Shown in pieces: positions 26,907 to 36,468 of a DNA stretch of 64,000 nt (position 1 is its first letter; each line of letters starts with the position of its first letter). The position numbers and the translations under genes are program-made. Source of the DNA: Herbihabitans rhizosphaerae (GTDB lineage Bacteria > Actinomycetota > Actinomycetes > Mycobacteriales > Pseudonocardiaceae); assembly GCF_004216555.1 (NCBI RefSeq), contig NZ_SGWQ01000002.1:217219-281218 (forward strand), in the 5' to 3' direction. The notes under the pieces were generated by a model. The model worked only from the letters and a program-made list of their open reading frames with translations. It was not told where the DNA came from and ran no database searches.

Positions 26907-27686
26907 TCAGGCGTCGGTGACCCAGTCCATGTGTGCGATCCAGTGGTCGAGCAGTGCCCGATCCCCGTGGATTTCCAGCGTAGGAGCCGCATCCAGCGGG
27001 CGACGCCGGCTGAGCACGAGCAGTAGTTCGGCGGCTGGGCCTCGCACCGCGACGTCCGCCTTGGTGTGCGCGCGTTCCAGGACGACCATGTCCGGTTCCC
27101 GGCGTGCCAGCCACTCCCCGGGCGCGTCGGTCGCGTGGAAATGCAGGGTCTGGCCGCCGCCGCGCATCGCATCGGCGAAGTCCGGCCTGTTCTCCCAGTA
27201 GCCGCGTGACGTCATCGTGTCCAGCCAGTCCTCGATGGCCCCGACGGCGTGTTCCGGCGCCAGCTCGTACCGCACGCCGAGCGCCGCGGCCGCGTCCGCG
27301 CGATGCACGCAAACCTCGCCGAACAGCCGACGTGACCAGAACGGCACGCCCGCCGCGGCGCCGGACGGATCCCACACCGGCGTGTCATCGGCGACCGATT
27401 CGAACGCCTGCTTCGCCTCGGCCGCGGTGCCGGTCAGCCACGCGCCCCACTGGGCCGAATCGGTCGGAGCCGGAACGTAGCCGGCGAACGCGCTGCTCGG
27501 CTCGGTCATCCGCTCACCCACGAGCATCGCCACCATGCGCTGTGTCGCGCCGACATGGTCGACAAGATCGGCCAGTGTCCACTTTGGACATGTCGGCGCC
27601 GGGGTCGCCGCATCCCCGCCGTTCACCCAATCGGCCAACGTGCTCGTCTGTTCCACAACAGCGTTCAGATACGTGGACGTGTCCAT
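26907..27686 (-). CDS. maleylpyruvate isomerase family (mycothiol-dependent/DinB-like) protein
   Basis: 259 residues from ATG 27686, with GGAGG upstream. The N-terminal DinB-like helical bundle reads CPKWTLADLVDHVGATQRMV, with its metal-site His, then WSRRLFGEVCVHRADAAAAL, giving the characteristic HRxDA motif of TIGR03083 proteins. The C-terminal SCP2-like domain holds VRGPAAELLLVLSRRRPL. Family members depend on mycothiol or are of unknown substrate. The gene is convergent with rox, with seven bases between their ends, and downstream of the reductase-like gene at 27709. Confidence 0.85.
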   Translation of the reverse strand: MDTSTYLNAVVEQTSTLADWVNGGDAATPAPTCPKWTLADLVDHVGATQRMVAMLVGERMTEPSSAFAGYVPAPTDSAQWGAWLTGTAAEAKQAFESVADDTPVWDPSGAAAGVPFWSRRLFGEVCVHRADAAAALGVRYELAPEHAVGAIEDWLDTMTSRGYWENRPDFADAMRGGGQTLHFHATDAPGEWLARREPDMVVLERAHTKADVAVRGPAAELLLVLSRRRPLDAAPTLEIHGDRALLDHWIAHMDWVTDA

Positions 27687-27708
27687 CGCTGTGCCTCCAT
27701 CCCTGATC

Positions 27709-28284
27709 TCACTGGACCACGTCGTAGACCAGCTTCTGGATTCCGTTGGCGTAGGACTCGCTCTCCACGAGCCTGAGGTTCTGCTTGTCCTTGTCCGTGG
27801 CACTGAACATCCGCTTGCCGGCGCCGAGCAGGACGGGGAAGACCAGCAGGTGGTAGCGGTCGATCAGGCCGGCGTCGGACAGGTTTCGGTTCAGCGTCGC
27901 GCTGCCGTGGATGCTGATCGGCCCGCCCTCGGTCTCCTTGAGCGCGGCGACGTCGTCCAGTGAACGAAGAATAGTGATCTCGCCCCAGTTGGACACCAGA
28001 TCGCTGTCCCGCAGCGTGGTCGACACGACGTACTTCGGCATCGCGTTGTACCCGGAGAACTCCTCGGTCATGCTCGGCCACACCTGCGAGAACGCGTCGT
28101 AGCTGACCCGGCCCAGCAGCATCGCAGTGGCCTCCTCCTGCTCGCGGCCCTTGATCTCGTAGGCGGCCGGGTCGAACTCGATGTCCTTGAAGGTCCAGCC
28201 GGTGCTGCGGTAGCCGGGCTCTCCGCCGGGTGCCTCGACGACGCCGTCCAGCGAAACGAAGGCAGTGGCGATCAGTGTGCGCAT
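27709..28284 (-). CDS. dihydrofolate reductase / RibD C-terminal-like oxidoreductase
   Basis: 191 residues. It starts MRTLIATAFVSLDGVVEAPG, the signature of the actinobacterial YwjB/RibD-C family that shares the DHFR fold and binds NADPH. Further motifs are MLLGRVSYDAF, KYVVSTTL and ISIHGSATLNRNL followed by LVFPVLLGAGKRMF. Substrate unknown; true folate reduction is unlikely in this family. It sits 22 bases upstream of the maleylpyruvate-isomerase-like gene on the same strand, probably as an operon. Confidence 0.85.
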   Translation of the reverse strand: MRTLIATAFVSLDGVVEAPGGEPGYRSTGWTFKDIEFDPAAYEIKGREQEEATAMLLGRVSYDAFSQVWPSMTEEFSGYNAMPKYVVSTTLRDSDLVSNWGEITILRSLDDVAALKETEGGPISIHGSATLNRNLSDAGLIDRYHLLVFPVLLGAGKRMFSATDKDKQNLRLVESESYANGIQKLVYDVVQ

Positions 28285-28400
28285 GGTTGCTCCTCGGGTC
28301 GGTCTTACCTGGTTTCACCAGTGCGTCGAACGGCGATCGTCGAATACGACACCTCACGCCGAGAAGTTTCGCCACCTGCTGTTCGCGGGGCTGGAGTGGG

Positions 28401-28499
28401 ACTTTAGCGGGCTAAAGTACGCACGGGAGGCCGATCGCACGGGAGGAACCGGGCAAGTCGGGCACCTGGAGCGTAATAACCCAGCAGAACGTGCGTACT
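28401..28499. repeat. nested palindromes in the reductase/aconitase intergenic region
   Basis: ACTTTAGCGGGCTAAAGT (28401-28418) is an 18-base palindrome. AGTACGCAC (28416-28424) pairs with GTGCGTACT (28491-28499) across 66 bases. The 18-mer recurs at 50381-50398 with its central bases on the other strand. The rest of 28285-28530 shows no gene. Confidence 0.5.
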
Positions 28500-28530
28500 G
28501 GATGAACCGGCACGACGTCCCGACGCGCCG

Positions 28531-28563
28531 AAGGGGCTCCGTCCACAGTGGACGGAGCCCCTT
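28531..28563. terminator. terminator downstream of aconitase
   Basis: A perfect 16-base stem, AAGGGGCTCCGTCCAC (28531-28546) with its complement (28548-28563), surrounds a single central base. It lies 12 bases past the aconitase stop on the minus strand. Its apex contains the GTCCACAGTGGAC near-palindrome found through the window. Confidence 0.8.
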
Positions 28564-28575
28564 CGTGACGCTCGA

Positions 28576-31395
28576 TCAGGAGCGGAGCATCTTGCGCAGC
28601 ACGTACTGCATGATGCCGCCGTTGCGGTAGTAGTCCGCCTCGCCCGGGGTGTCGATGCGCACCACGGCGTCGAACTCCACGGTGTCGCCATTCTCCTTGC
28701 TGGCCTTGACCCTCACCGTGCGCGGGATCTCGTCGCTCTCGTTGAACGCGGTGATCCCGGTGACGTCGAAGACCTCGGTGCCGTCCAGGCCCAGCGACGA
28801 CGTCGACTGCCCCTCCGGGAACTGCAGCGGCAGCACGCCCATGCCGATCAGGTTCGACCGGTGGATGCGCTCGAACGACTCGGTGATCACCGCGCGCACG
28901 CCCAGCAGCCGGGTGCCCTTGGCGGCCCAGTCACGCGACGAGCCGGAGCCGTACTCCTTGCCGCCGAGCACCACCAGCGGGGTGCCCTCGGCCGCGTAGT
29001 TCTGCGCCGCGTCGTAGATGAACGCCTGCTCGCCGCCCTTGGTGAAGTCGCGGGTATAGCCGCCCTGCACGTCGTCCAGCAGCAGGTTGCGCAGCCGGAT
29101 GTTGGCGAACGTGCCGCGGATCATCACCTCGTGGTTGCCGCGCCGCGAGCCGTAGGAGTTGAAGTCCCTGCGCTCCACGCCGTGCTCGGTGAGGTACTGC
29201 CCGGCCGGCGAGTCCTGCTTGATCGCGCCGGCGGGGGAGATGTGGTCGGTGGTGACCGAATCCCCAAGCAGGGCAAGGACTTTCGCGCCGGAGACGTCCT
29301 CGACCGGAGCCGGATCGGCGGCCATGCCCTCGAAGTACGGAGGCTTGCGCACGTAGGTCGACTCGCCGTCCCACTCGAAGATCTTGCCCTCCGGGGTGGG
29401 CAGCGAGGTCCAGCGCTCGTCGCCGGCGAACACGTCGGAGTAGGACTGCGCGAACGCCTCGGCCGACATCGCCGAGGCGATCACGTCCGCGATCTCCTGC
29501 GGCGACGGCCAGATGTCGTCGAGGTAGACCGGCTTGCCGTCAGACCCGGTGCCCAGCGGCTCGGTGGTGATGTCCTTGTCCATCGAGCCGGCCAGCGCGT
29601 AGGCGACCACCAGCGGCGGCGAGGCCAGGTAGTTCATCTTCACGTCCGGGTTGATCCGGCCCTCGAAGTTCCGGTTGCCGGACAGCACCGACACCACCGC
29701 GAGGTCGGCCTCCTGCACGCCGGCGGAGATCTCGTCCTGCAGCGGGCCGGAGTTGCCGATGCACGTGGTGCAGCCGTAGCCGACCAGGTTGAAGCCGAGC
29801 TTTTCCAGGTACGGCAACAAACCCGAGCGCTCGTAGTAGTCCATGACCACCTTCGAGCCGGGCGCCAGCGTGGTCTTCACCCACGGCTTGCGCTCCAGCC
29901 CGCGCTCGACCGCCTTCTTGGCCAGCAGCGCCGCGCCGATCATCACCGACGGGTTGGACGTGTTGGTACAACTGGTGATCGCGGCGATGGCGACCGCGCC
30001 GTGGTCCAGGTCGAAGGTGTTGCCGTCCAGGGTGACCGTGGTCGGCTTACTCGGCCGGCCCTCGGACCCCTCGGCCGCCGTGTGGTAGTCGAACGGCTGG
30101 CCGGAGTCGCCGTTGCCGGACGCGGCGTGCGCGGGGGAGTCGCTCGCCGGGAACGACTCGTCCGACGCTTCGTCCACAGTGGACAGTGCGGGGCTGTCCT
30201 CGTGAGACACGTAGTTTCCCAGCACGCCACGGAAAGCGGGCTTCGCGTCGGACAGCGCGATGCGGTCCTGCGGGCGCTTCGGGCCGGCGATCGACGGCAC
30301 CACGGTGGCCAGGTCCAGCTCCAGCGACTCGGAGTAGACCGGCTCGATGGCCGGGTCGTGCCACAGGCCCTGCTGCTTGGCGTACGCCTCGACCAGCGCC
30401 ACCTGCTCGGCGGAGCGGCCGGTGAACTTGAGGTACTCGATGGTCTCGCCGTCGACCGGGAAGATCGCCGCGGTGGAGCCGAACTCGGGGCTCATGTTGC
30501 CGATCGTGGCGCGGTTGGCCAGCGGCACCGCGGGCACGCCGGAGCCGTAGAACTCCACGAACTTGCCGACCACGCCCTGCTTGCGCAGCATCTCGGTGAT
30601 CGTCAGCACCAGGTCGGTGGCGGTGGCGCCGGCGGGCAGCTCGCCGTGCAGCTTGAAGCCGACCACCTTCGGGATCAGCATCGACACCGGCTGGCCGAGC
30701 ATGGCCGCCTCCGCCTCGATGCCGCCGACGCCCCAGCCGAGCACGCCGAGGCCGTTGACCATCGTGGTGTGCGAGTCGGTGCCGACCAGCGTGTCCGGGT
30801 AGGCATGGCCGTTGCGGGTCATCACGACGCGGGCCAGGTGCTCGATGTTGACCTGGTGCACGATGCCGGTGCCCGGCGGGACGACCACGAACTCGTCGAA
30901 CGCGGTCTGGCCCCAGCGCAGGAACTGGTAGCGCTCCTTGTTGCGCTCGTACTCCAGGTCCACGTTGCGCTCGAAGGCGTCCGGGCGGCCGAAGATGTCG
31001 GCGATCACCGAGTGGTCGATCACCAGCTCGGCCGGCGCGAGCGGGTTGACCTTCTCCGGGTCGCCGCCCAGCTCGGTCACCGCCTCGCGCATGGTGGCCA
31101 GGTCGACGATGCACGGCACGCCGGTGAAGTCCTGCATGACCACGCGGCCCGGGGTGAACTGGATCTCCACGGACGGGTCGGCGGTCGGATCCCAGCCAGC
31201 CAGCGCGCGCACGTGGTCGGCGGTGATGTTCACGCCGTCCTCGGTGCGCAGCAGGTTTTCCAGAAGGATCTTCAGGCTGTAGGGCAGGCGCTCGGCCCCG
31301 TCGACGCGATCAAGGCGGAACACCTCGTAGGAGGCATCGCCGACGGTCAGCGTGTCGCGGGCGCCGAAGCTGTCCTTGCTTGCTGGTGCGGTCAC
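28576..31395 (-). CDS. acnA: aconitate hydratase
   Basis: 939 residues from GTG 31395, with AGGAG upstream. The enzyme interconverts citrate and isocitrate in the TCA cycle. The [4Fe-4S] cluster cysteines are in [12 protein letters not shown] and [13 protein letters not shown]. Other signatures are [49 protein letters not shown] and the C-terminal [20 protein letters not shown]. An acidic Ser/Asp/Ala-rich insertion (about [20 protein letters not shown]) lies before the second cluster domain, as in other actinobacterial forms; it encodes one STVD palindrome. Codon use is typical of the genome, and a strong terminator follows. Confidence 0.96.
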   Translation of the reverse strand: MTAPASKDSFGARDTLTVGDASYEVFRLDRVDGAERLPYSLKILLENLLRTEDGVNITADHVRALAGWDPTADPSVEIQFTPGRVVMQDFTGVPCIVDLATMREAVTELGGDPEKVNPLAPAELVIDHSVIADIFGRPDAFERNVDLEYERNKERYQFLRWGQTAFDEFVVVPPGTGIVHQVNIEHLARVVMTRNGHAYPDTLVGTDSHTTMVNGLGVLGWGVGGIEAEAAMLGQPVSMLIPKVVGFKLHGELPAGATATDLVLTITEMLRKQGVVGKFVEFYGSGVPAVPLANRATIGNMSPEFGSTAAIFPVDGETIEYLKFTGRSAEQVALVEAYAKQQGLWHDPAIEPVYSESLELDLATVVPSIAGPKRPQDRIALSDAKPAFRGVLGNYVSHEDSPALSTVDEASDESFPASDSPAHAASGNGDSGQPFDYHTAAEGSEGRPSKPTTVTLDGNTFDLDHGAVAIAAITSCTNTSNPSVMIGAALLAKKAVERGLERKPWVKTTLAPGSKVVMDYYERSGLLPYLEKLGFNLVGYGCTTCIGNSGPLQDEISAGVQEADLAVVSVLSGNRNFEGRINPDVKMNYLASPPLVVAYALAGSMDKDITTEPLGTGSDGKPVYLDDIWPSPQEIADVIASAMSAEAFAQSYSDVFAGDERWTSLPTPEGKIFEWDGESTYVRKPPYFEGMAADPAPVEDVSGAKVLALLGDSVTTDHISPAGAIKQDSPAGQYLTEHGVERRDFNSYGSRRGNHEVMIRGTFANIRLRNLLLDDVQGGYTRDFTKGGEQAFIYDAAQNYAAEGTPLVVLGGKEYGSGSSRDWAAKGTRLLGVRAVITESFERIHRSNLIGMGVLPLQFPEGQSTSSLGLDGTEVFDVTGITAFNESDEIPRTVRVKASKENGDTVEFDAVVRIDTPGEADYYRNGGIMQYVLRKMLRS

Positions 31396-31597
31396 GGGCA
31401 ACTCCTGTGGCGGCAAGATCAGTTCGGTACTTCTGTCAGCTCGGGACGAGTCTGGCGTACCCGCCTGGGATCCGCAGAAACGCCCCGTGCGAGTCAAACA
31501 GTACGCTTGTCCTGTTTGCTTAGCCAGGGTGGGGTCGTGTGCGTCACTTTCGACTGGGACGGGGTTGGTTCACCCAATCGTGGCTAAGGTGTCGCGC

Positions 31598-32410
31598 GTG
31601 ATCGTCATGGAGGCCGTCCGCAAACGGTTCGTCGGTGGACCTGTCGTGCTGGACGGCGTCAACCTGACGGTCGCTGCCGGCGAGGTCACCGTGCTCACCG
31701 GGAGCAACGGCTCCGGCAAGTCGACGTTGTTGCAGATCGTGGCCGGTCTGCTGCGGCCGACGTCCGGCCGGGTGAGCGGCGTGCCGAGCCGGGTCGGCTA
31801 CCTGCCGGAGCGGTTCCCGGGCGGCGTGCGGCTGTCCGCGTCGGCGTATCTGAGACACATGGCCGCGATCAGGGGCGAGTCGGCCGGACGCGCGCGGACC
31901 GTGCTCGCCCGGCTCGACTTCTCCGACGAGATCGACGTGCCGATCTCCGTGCTGTCCAAGGGAAACGCGCAGAAGGTCGCCTTGGCCCAGGCACTCGGGT
32001 CGGAGAGCGCCGCGCTCGTGCTCGACGAGCCGTGGTCCGGGTTGGACCCGTCGGCCGCGCAGACAATGAGCACGCTGCTGTCCGAACGCGCCCAGGCCGG
32101 AAGCGCCGTACTGGTGACCGACCACAGCGGGCATTCCACCGAGGTCGCGCCGGTCCGGCCGCTGCGCGTGCACGAGGGCAAGGTCGGCAACAGTGAACTG
32201 GAGCCGACCAAGTTCGTGGACGTCATGCTGTGGTGCTCCCCGGACCTGGACGACGATCTGTCCACTGTGGACGGTGTGATCGGCTCGCGGCGGGATGGTG
32301 AGCTGCTGTACCTGCGCGCCGAGCCGGAGCACAGCGACGCACTGCTCGCCGAGGCGCTCGGCAGGGGCGCGTCGGTGTGGGCTGTGCAGACCTTGGAGGG
32401 CTGGACGTGA
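31598..32410 (+). CDS. ABC transporter ATP-binding protein
   Basis: 270 residues from GTG 31598, preceded by TAAGG. It has Walker A LTGSNGSGKSTLLQI, signature ISVLSKGNAQKVALAQAL (LSKGN in place of LSGGQ) and Walker B ALVLDEPWSGLDP. The last 80 residues form an extra C-terminal domain. The stop overlaps the next start by four bases (GTGA), so the partner is the membrane protein encoded there. The cargo is unknown. Confidence 0.86.
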   Translation: MIVMEAVRKRFVGGPVVLDGVNLTVAAGEVTVLTGSNGSGKSTLLQIVAGLLRPTSGRVSGVPSRVGYLPERFPGGVRLSASAYLRHMAAIRGESAGRARTVLARLDFSDEIDVPISVLSKGNAQKVALAQALGSESAALVLDEPWSGLDPSAAQTMSTLLSERAQAGSAVLVTDHSGHSTEVAPVRPLRVHEGKVGNSELEPTKFVDVMLWCSPDLDDDLSTVDGVIGSRRDGELLYLRAEPEHSDALLAEALGRGASVWAVQTLEGWT

Positions 32411-33066
32411 TCGCGCTCGCCCGCTACCTCGGCGCCGACGTGCTGCGCTCGCAGCGGTACCTGCCGCCCGCGCTGCTGCAGCTCGCGGTGCTCGCCGTGC
32501 TGCACACCGGCAACCCCGATCCGGCGCTGCCGTCGTACTCGATCACCTCGATCGCGCTGTACCCGGTCGGCGCGTGGCTCGCCGTGGTGTGCGCCAACGC
32601 CGAGGACGACACGCTGCGCACGATCACCGTGACGGCCGCCGGCGGGCGCAGGCGGGTGGCGGTCGGGGTGGCCCTGGTCGCCGGGTTCGCCGTGCTCGTG
32701 CTCGCGCTGGTGTGCTCGGTGCTGCCGGCGGTGCGGCGGTGGCACGGTTGGACGGAGATGCTGATCGGGCTGACCGCGCACGTCGAGTGCGGGCTGGCCG
32801 GTGTCGCGGTCGGGCTGGTGTGCGCGCGGCCGGTGATCAACCGGCTCGGCTGGACGGCGGTCGCGGTGCTCGCCGTGGTGCTGCTGACCTTCGCCGCGCG
32901 CAAGATCCCGCCGGTCGGCATGGTGGTCTGGCAGCTTTCCGAGGCGGACAAGGGCGTGCCGGACGGCACCTTCGCCGTGCTCGCCGGCTGCGGTGCGGTG
33001 GCCGCTGTGCTCGTCGCGGCGGCGGTGTGGATCACCGCGACGGTCGGCGACAGACGCGGAATCTGA
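32407..33066 (+). CDS. membrane subunit of the small ABC exporter
   Basis: 219 residues from GTG 32407, coupled to the ATPase gene. About six hydrophobic segments are visible (for example ALLQLAVLAVLHTG, RVAVGVALVAGFAVLVLAL, GWTAVAVLAVVLLTFAA and AVLAGCGAVAAVLVAAAVW). The C-terminus is short and basic. With the ATPase it makes a minimal two-gene ABC transporter of the export type. The family is poorly conserved in sequence, so the assignment depends on context. Confidence 0.72.
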   Translation: MIALARYLGADVLRSQRYLPPALLQLAVLAVLHTGNPDPALPSYSITSIALYPVGAWLAVVCANAEDDTLRTITVTAAGGRRRVAVGVALVAGFAVLVLALVCSVLPAVRRWHGWTEMLIGLTAHVECGLAGVAVGLVCARPVINRLGWTAVAVLAVVLLTFAARKIPPVGMVVWQLSEADKGVPDGTFAVLAGCGAVAAVLVAAAVWITATVGDRRGI

Positions 33067-33078
33067 CGGGAGATCACG

Positions 33079-33444
33079 GTGATCCATCACGTTCAGGTCT
33101 CCGCACCGGCCGGTGCGGAAGCCGAGCTGCGGGCGTTCTACGCGGGTGTGCTCGGCTGGCCGGAGCTGACCAAGCCGCCGGTACTCGCGGCACGGGGCGG
33201 CTGCTGGTTCCGGGTGCCCGGTCGCGGTGGGCCGGACGGCGAGCTGCACGTTGGGGTGGAGAAGGACTTCCGCCCGGCGCTCAAGGCACACCCGGCGTTC
33301 GTGGTCGACGTGGACGCCACGGCTGCCGCGCTCACAGCCGCAGGGCACGACGTGCGGTGGGCCGATCCGGACGAGATTCCCGGGCGCAGGCGGTTCTTCA
33401 CCGACGACGCGGTCGGCAACCGGTTGGAATTCCTCGACGGTTAG
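33079..33444 (+). CDS. VOC-superfamily (glyoxalase-like) protein
   Basis: 121 residues from GTG 33079. The motifs are IHHVQVSAPAGAEAELRAFY, VLGWPEL, AFVVDVDATAAALTAAGHDV and FFTDDAVGNRLEFLDG, typical of single-module VOC proteins such as bleomycin-resistance-like or lyase-like members. Substrate cannot be assigned. It follows the ABC pair with a 12-base gap and may share its transcript. The end overlaps the convergent HNH pseudogene by four bases. Confidence 0.82.
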   Translation: MIHHVQVSAPAGAEAELRAFYAGVLGWPELTKPPVLAARGGCWFRVPGRGGPDGELHVGVEKDFRPALKAHPAFVVDVDATAAALTAAGHDVRWADPDEIPGRRRFFTDDAVGNRLEFLDG

Positions 33445-34672
33445 AAGGGCGGGGGATCGGGGTCGGCGATGGGTTCTGCGTGGACTGTGGTTTCGTGTCC
33501 GAGTGGGCTTGTGGTGATGACGGTGTCGGGTTGGGGTTGTTCGACGTGCCAGCCGGGTTGTTCTTTACACAGGTTGTGTCGTTCGCAGCGTGGGTTGAGG
33601 TTGCACAGGCAGGTGTCACCGAGGTCGGCGTGCCGAACGGTGTGGTCAATTTCGCAGCGTGTGGCAGGTCGGGTGCATCCGGGGTGGGTAAATCGCGGAT
33701 GTCGCAAGCGGACGTTTTCCGCCATCGCCGCCGGCGGATATCGTTTCCTGCCGACATCGGTGATCATTCCAGTGGTCGGATCGTGAAGTATTCGCCGCCA
33801 TGTGCTATTCGGGTCGGCCGCGAGTTCGCGTGCGACTTGCGGGGAAGTGAATCGACGCCGACCAGTTCGCCGGGCTTGTCATCGATACCCAGCAGTGTGG
33901 TGTGGGGGACGGTGACCCAGATGATGGTTTTGATGTGCGACTGGTTCTCGCCATTCAGGTTATCGATGGCGGCGTCGAACTGCTTCTGGTCCAACGTGCG
34001 CCCGTCACGCTGACGCCGGGCTTCCTGGTCGATGCGCACGTACGCCGGGTACAGCAGTTCGACTGGTCCTCGGATCCCGAGGAAGGCTTCGCCGTCGTCA
34101 CCGACGTTGAAGGTCACACACCGATCCTGGCGACGCGCCAACCTGCGCTGTTCGACCCCGTTCGGGTCGATCTTCTTGACCCACCGGTTGGCCTTGGCCC
34201 GAACGTTCTTGTAGAAGCGTGGCGCGTTGGTGAGCACGCCAGTCTCGACCTGCTGGGCCTGTTCGACGGACAGCGGTCGGCAAACCTCGTAGATGGCGCG
34301 CGCTTTGGCCCAGTCGATGTCACCGCGCTCCAACGCGGCCAACGTCTCCGGTTGCCGGGTTGCCATGCCTTCGGAGATCGCCAACCTGCGCGAGGCCTGT
34401 CCGGGCGACAGGTCCAGATATTCGCCAACTTCTTCGGGCACGTACTTGCCGACGCCTCGCGCGGCGCGCATCTGCCCGTACTGGGCGATCAACCGCACCT
34501 CACGCGCCTCAAGCGCGGCTTTATCTTTCTGGAGAATCTCCAACTCCGCGAGAATGCTGGCTTCGTCGGCGTCAAATGGTCCATCCGCCCAATCAAACTC
34601 AGGCTCGCCAAACACCTTGGGCGCGACCGAAAGAACCGCGTCCCAAGACATCTCCTCACCTATTATCAACAC
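33441..34672 (-). pseudogene. frameshifted DUF222/HNH endonuclease (13E12-type)
   Basis: The upstream part (34672 to about 33845) encodes the DUF222 domain: ARGVGKYVPEEVGEYLDLSP, TLAALERGDIDWAKARAIYE and VKKIDPNGVEQRRLARR. After VDSLPRK the frame derails and stops at 33764. Continuing in the next frame gives VARELAADPNSTWRRILHDP, then the HNH zinc/metal segment CTRPATRCEIDHTVRHADLG and CERHNLCKEQPGW, ending at 33441. The shift falls on the GGGG run at 33841-33844. These genes are multicopy in actinobacteria and often decay. The upstream boundary is uncertain: ATG 34651 has GAGGAG too close. Confidence 0.82.
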
Positions 34673-34727
34673 ACCACAATTCTACCGGACTGTCCACGAA
34701 AATGGCGCCCCCCCATTCCGGTGGCAA

Positions 34728-34778
34728 GCCGGTCGCCCTGACACGCCAACGTAGTCAAACCACAAAAGGGCGACCGGC
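34728..34778. repeat. inverted repeat upstream of the acyl-CoA synthetase
   Basis: GCCGGTCGCCCT (34728-34739) and AGGGCGACCGGC (34767-34778) are perfect 12-base arms with a 27-base loop, lying in the 218-base gap between the HNH pseudogene and the synthetase. It may be a terminator or the edge of an old insertion; no transposase is present. Confidence 0.45.
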
Positions 34779-34890
34779 GCGGCAGCCAAAACGAACGCCG
34801 ACGCACCCATGAGAACCGATCACCTCGACGCCCGAACACCCCATGAGGCACCATCAACCCGTCGATCACCCCAAGGAGAGGACGGGCAAG

Positions 34891-36429
34891 ATGCGAGTCC
34901 CACTGACCGTCAACGACTTCCTGGCCAGAGCCGAGCAGGGCTACGCGACCAGCCCGGCGGTGGTGGACGAGCCGAACCAGCCCGCGACCGCCGTGCCCAC
35001 CACGACCTACGGCGAGGTCAGCAGACGAGTGCGCGCCTGGCAAGCCGGCCTGGACGCGTTGAACGTCGGCGAGGGCGAGCGCGTCGCCGTGGTCAGCCAC
35101 AACTCGGCGCGGCTGTTCGAGCTGCTGCACGCCGTCCCGGCCAGCGGGCGGATCTGCGTGCCGGTCAACTTCCGGCTCAAGCCGGACGAAGTGCGCTACA
35201 TCGTCGAGCACAGCGGCGCGTCCGTGCTGCTGGTCGACCCCGAGCTGGACGAAGCACTGTCCACTGTGGACGCTCCGACCCGGATGGTGCTCGGTGAGGC
35301 CACCGAGACCCAGCTGATGCGGTTCGACACCGAGCCGCGCCCCTGGTCGGCGCCGGACGAGGACGCCACTGCGACGATCAACTACACCTCCGGCACCACC
35401 GCGCGCCCCAAGGGCGTGCAGCTGACCCACCGCAACATCTGGATCAACGCGGTCACCTTCGCCATGCACGTGCGCGCCTGGGAGCGCGACGTCTACATGC
35501 ACACGCTGCCGATGTTCCACTGCAACGGCTGGGGCATGCCGTACGGGCTGGCCGGGCTCGGGCTCAAGCAGGTCGTCATCCGCAAGATCGACGGCGCGGA
35601 GATCCTGCGGCGGGTGGACGAGCACGGTGTCACCCTCATGTGCGGCGCGCCCGCGGTGTGGAACGCGGTGCTGGAGTCCGCGCAGTCCTGGGACGGCGAG
35701 ATCCCCGGCCGGGACCGGGTGCGGATCGTGTGCGCCGGCGCGCCGCCGCCGAGCAAGACGATCGCCAGGGTGGAGGCGGAACTCGGCTGGGAGTTCCTGC
35801 AGATCTACGGGCTCACCGAGACCGCGCCGCTGCTCACGTTCAACCGATCGCAGGTGTGGGACGACGACCTGGATCCCGAGGAGCGCGCGCGGAAGCAGTC
35901 GCGCGCCGGTCTGCCGACGCTCGGCGTCCAACTGTCCACTTCGGACAGTGGGGAGATACTGGCCCGGTCGAACGTGGTGATGGAGGGCTACTGGGAAAAC
36001 CCGGACGCCACCGCCGAGGCGATCACCGACGGCTGGTTCCGCACCGGCGACGGCGGGCACCTCGACGCCGAGGGCTATCTGACGATCTCCGACCGCAAGA
36101 AGGACGTGATCATCACCGGCGGGGAGAACGTGTCCTCGATCGAGGTGGAGGACTGCGTGTTCAGCCACCCGGCCGTGGCCGAGGTCGCGGTGATCGGTGT
36201 GCCGCACGAGAAGTGGGGCGAGACGATCAAGGCACTGGTGGTGCTCGCCGAGGGTGAGCAGGCCACCGAGCAGGAGATCATCGCGCACTGCAAGGAGCGC
36301 CTGGCCGGTTACAAAGCGCCGACTTCGGTGGAGTTCCGCACCGAGATCCCGCGCACGGCGACCGGCAAGGTGCAGAAGTTCAAGCTGCGCGAGGCGTACT
36401 GGGAGGGCGTTCCGCGGCAGATCAACTGA
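34891..36429 (+). CDS. acyl-CoA synthetase (AMP-dependent ligase)
   Basis: 512 residues from ATG 34891, with AAGGAGAGG upstream. It activates a fatty or other carboxylic acid to acyl-AMP and then acyl-CoA. The motifs are in family order: P-loop NYTSGTTARPKGVQLTHRN, YGLTETAPL, GWFRTGDGGHL, DRKKDVIITGGENVSSIEVE and the C-terminal catalytic Lys segment PRTATGKVQKFKLR. It resembles the medium/long-chain FadD-type enzymes. Substrate length is not deducible. It is monocistronic, bounded by an inverted repeat and a terminator. Confidence 0.9.
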   Translation: MRVPLTVNDFLARAEQGYATSPAVVDEPNQPATAVPTTTYGEVSRRVRAWQAGLDALNVGEGERVAVVSHNSARLFELLHAVPASGRICVPVNFRLKPDEVRYIVEHSGASVLLVDPELDEALSTVDAPTRMVLGEATETQLMRFDTEPRPWSAPDEDATATINYTSGTTARPKGVQLTHRNIWINAVTFAMHVRAWERDVYMHTLPMFHCNGWGMPYGLAGLGLKQVVIRKIDGAEILRRVDEHGVTLMCGAPAVWNAVLESAQSWDGEIPGRDRVRIVCAGAPPPSKTIARVEAELGWEFLQIYGLTETAPLLTFNRSQVWDDDLDPEERARKQSRAGLPTLGVQLSTSDSGEILARSNVVMEGYWENPDATAEAITDGWFRTGDGGHLDAEGYLTISDRKKDVIITGGENVSSIEVEDCVFSHPAVAEVAVIGVPHEKWGETIKALVVLAEGEQATEQEIIAHCKERLAGYKAPTSVEFRTEIPRTATGKVQKFKLREAYWEGVPRQIN

Positions 36430-36430
36430 G

Positions 36431-36466
36431 GGTGCGGGTGGCCCCGGCGTCGGGGCCACCCGCACC
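36431..36466. terminator. bidirectional terminator after the acyl-CoA synthetase
   Basis: GGTGCGGGTGGCCCCG (36431-36446) pairs perfectly with 36451-36466 around a GCGT tetraloop. It fills the gap between the convergent synthetase and the membrane-anchored protein gene. Confidence 0.88.
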
Positions 36467-36468
36467 GC

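Noticed and set aside
28265-28630. Plus-strand 121-codon frame between reductase and aconitase
   Set aside because: It crosses the aconitase terminator and palindromes and reads into antisense aconitase; no family pattern.
28861-31587. Very long plus-strand open frame opposite aconitase
   Set aside because: It is the antisense shadow of acnA. Its composition is that of reverse-complemented GC-rich codons and no family motif appears.
33902-34741. 279-codon plus-strand frame over the HNH gene
   Set aside because: The minus strand carries recognisable DUF222 and HNH motifs; the plus frame has no family pattern.
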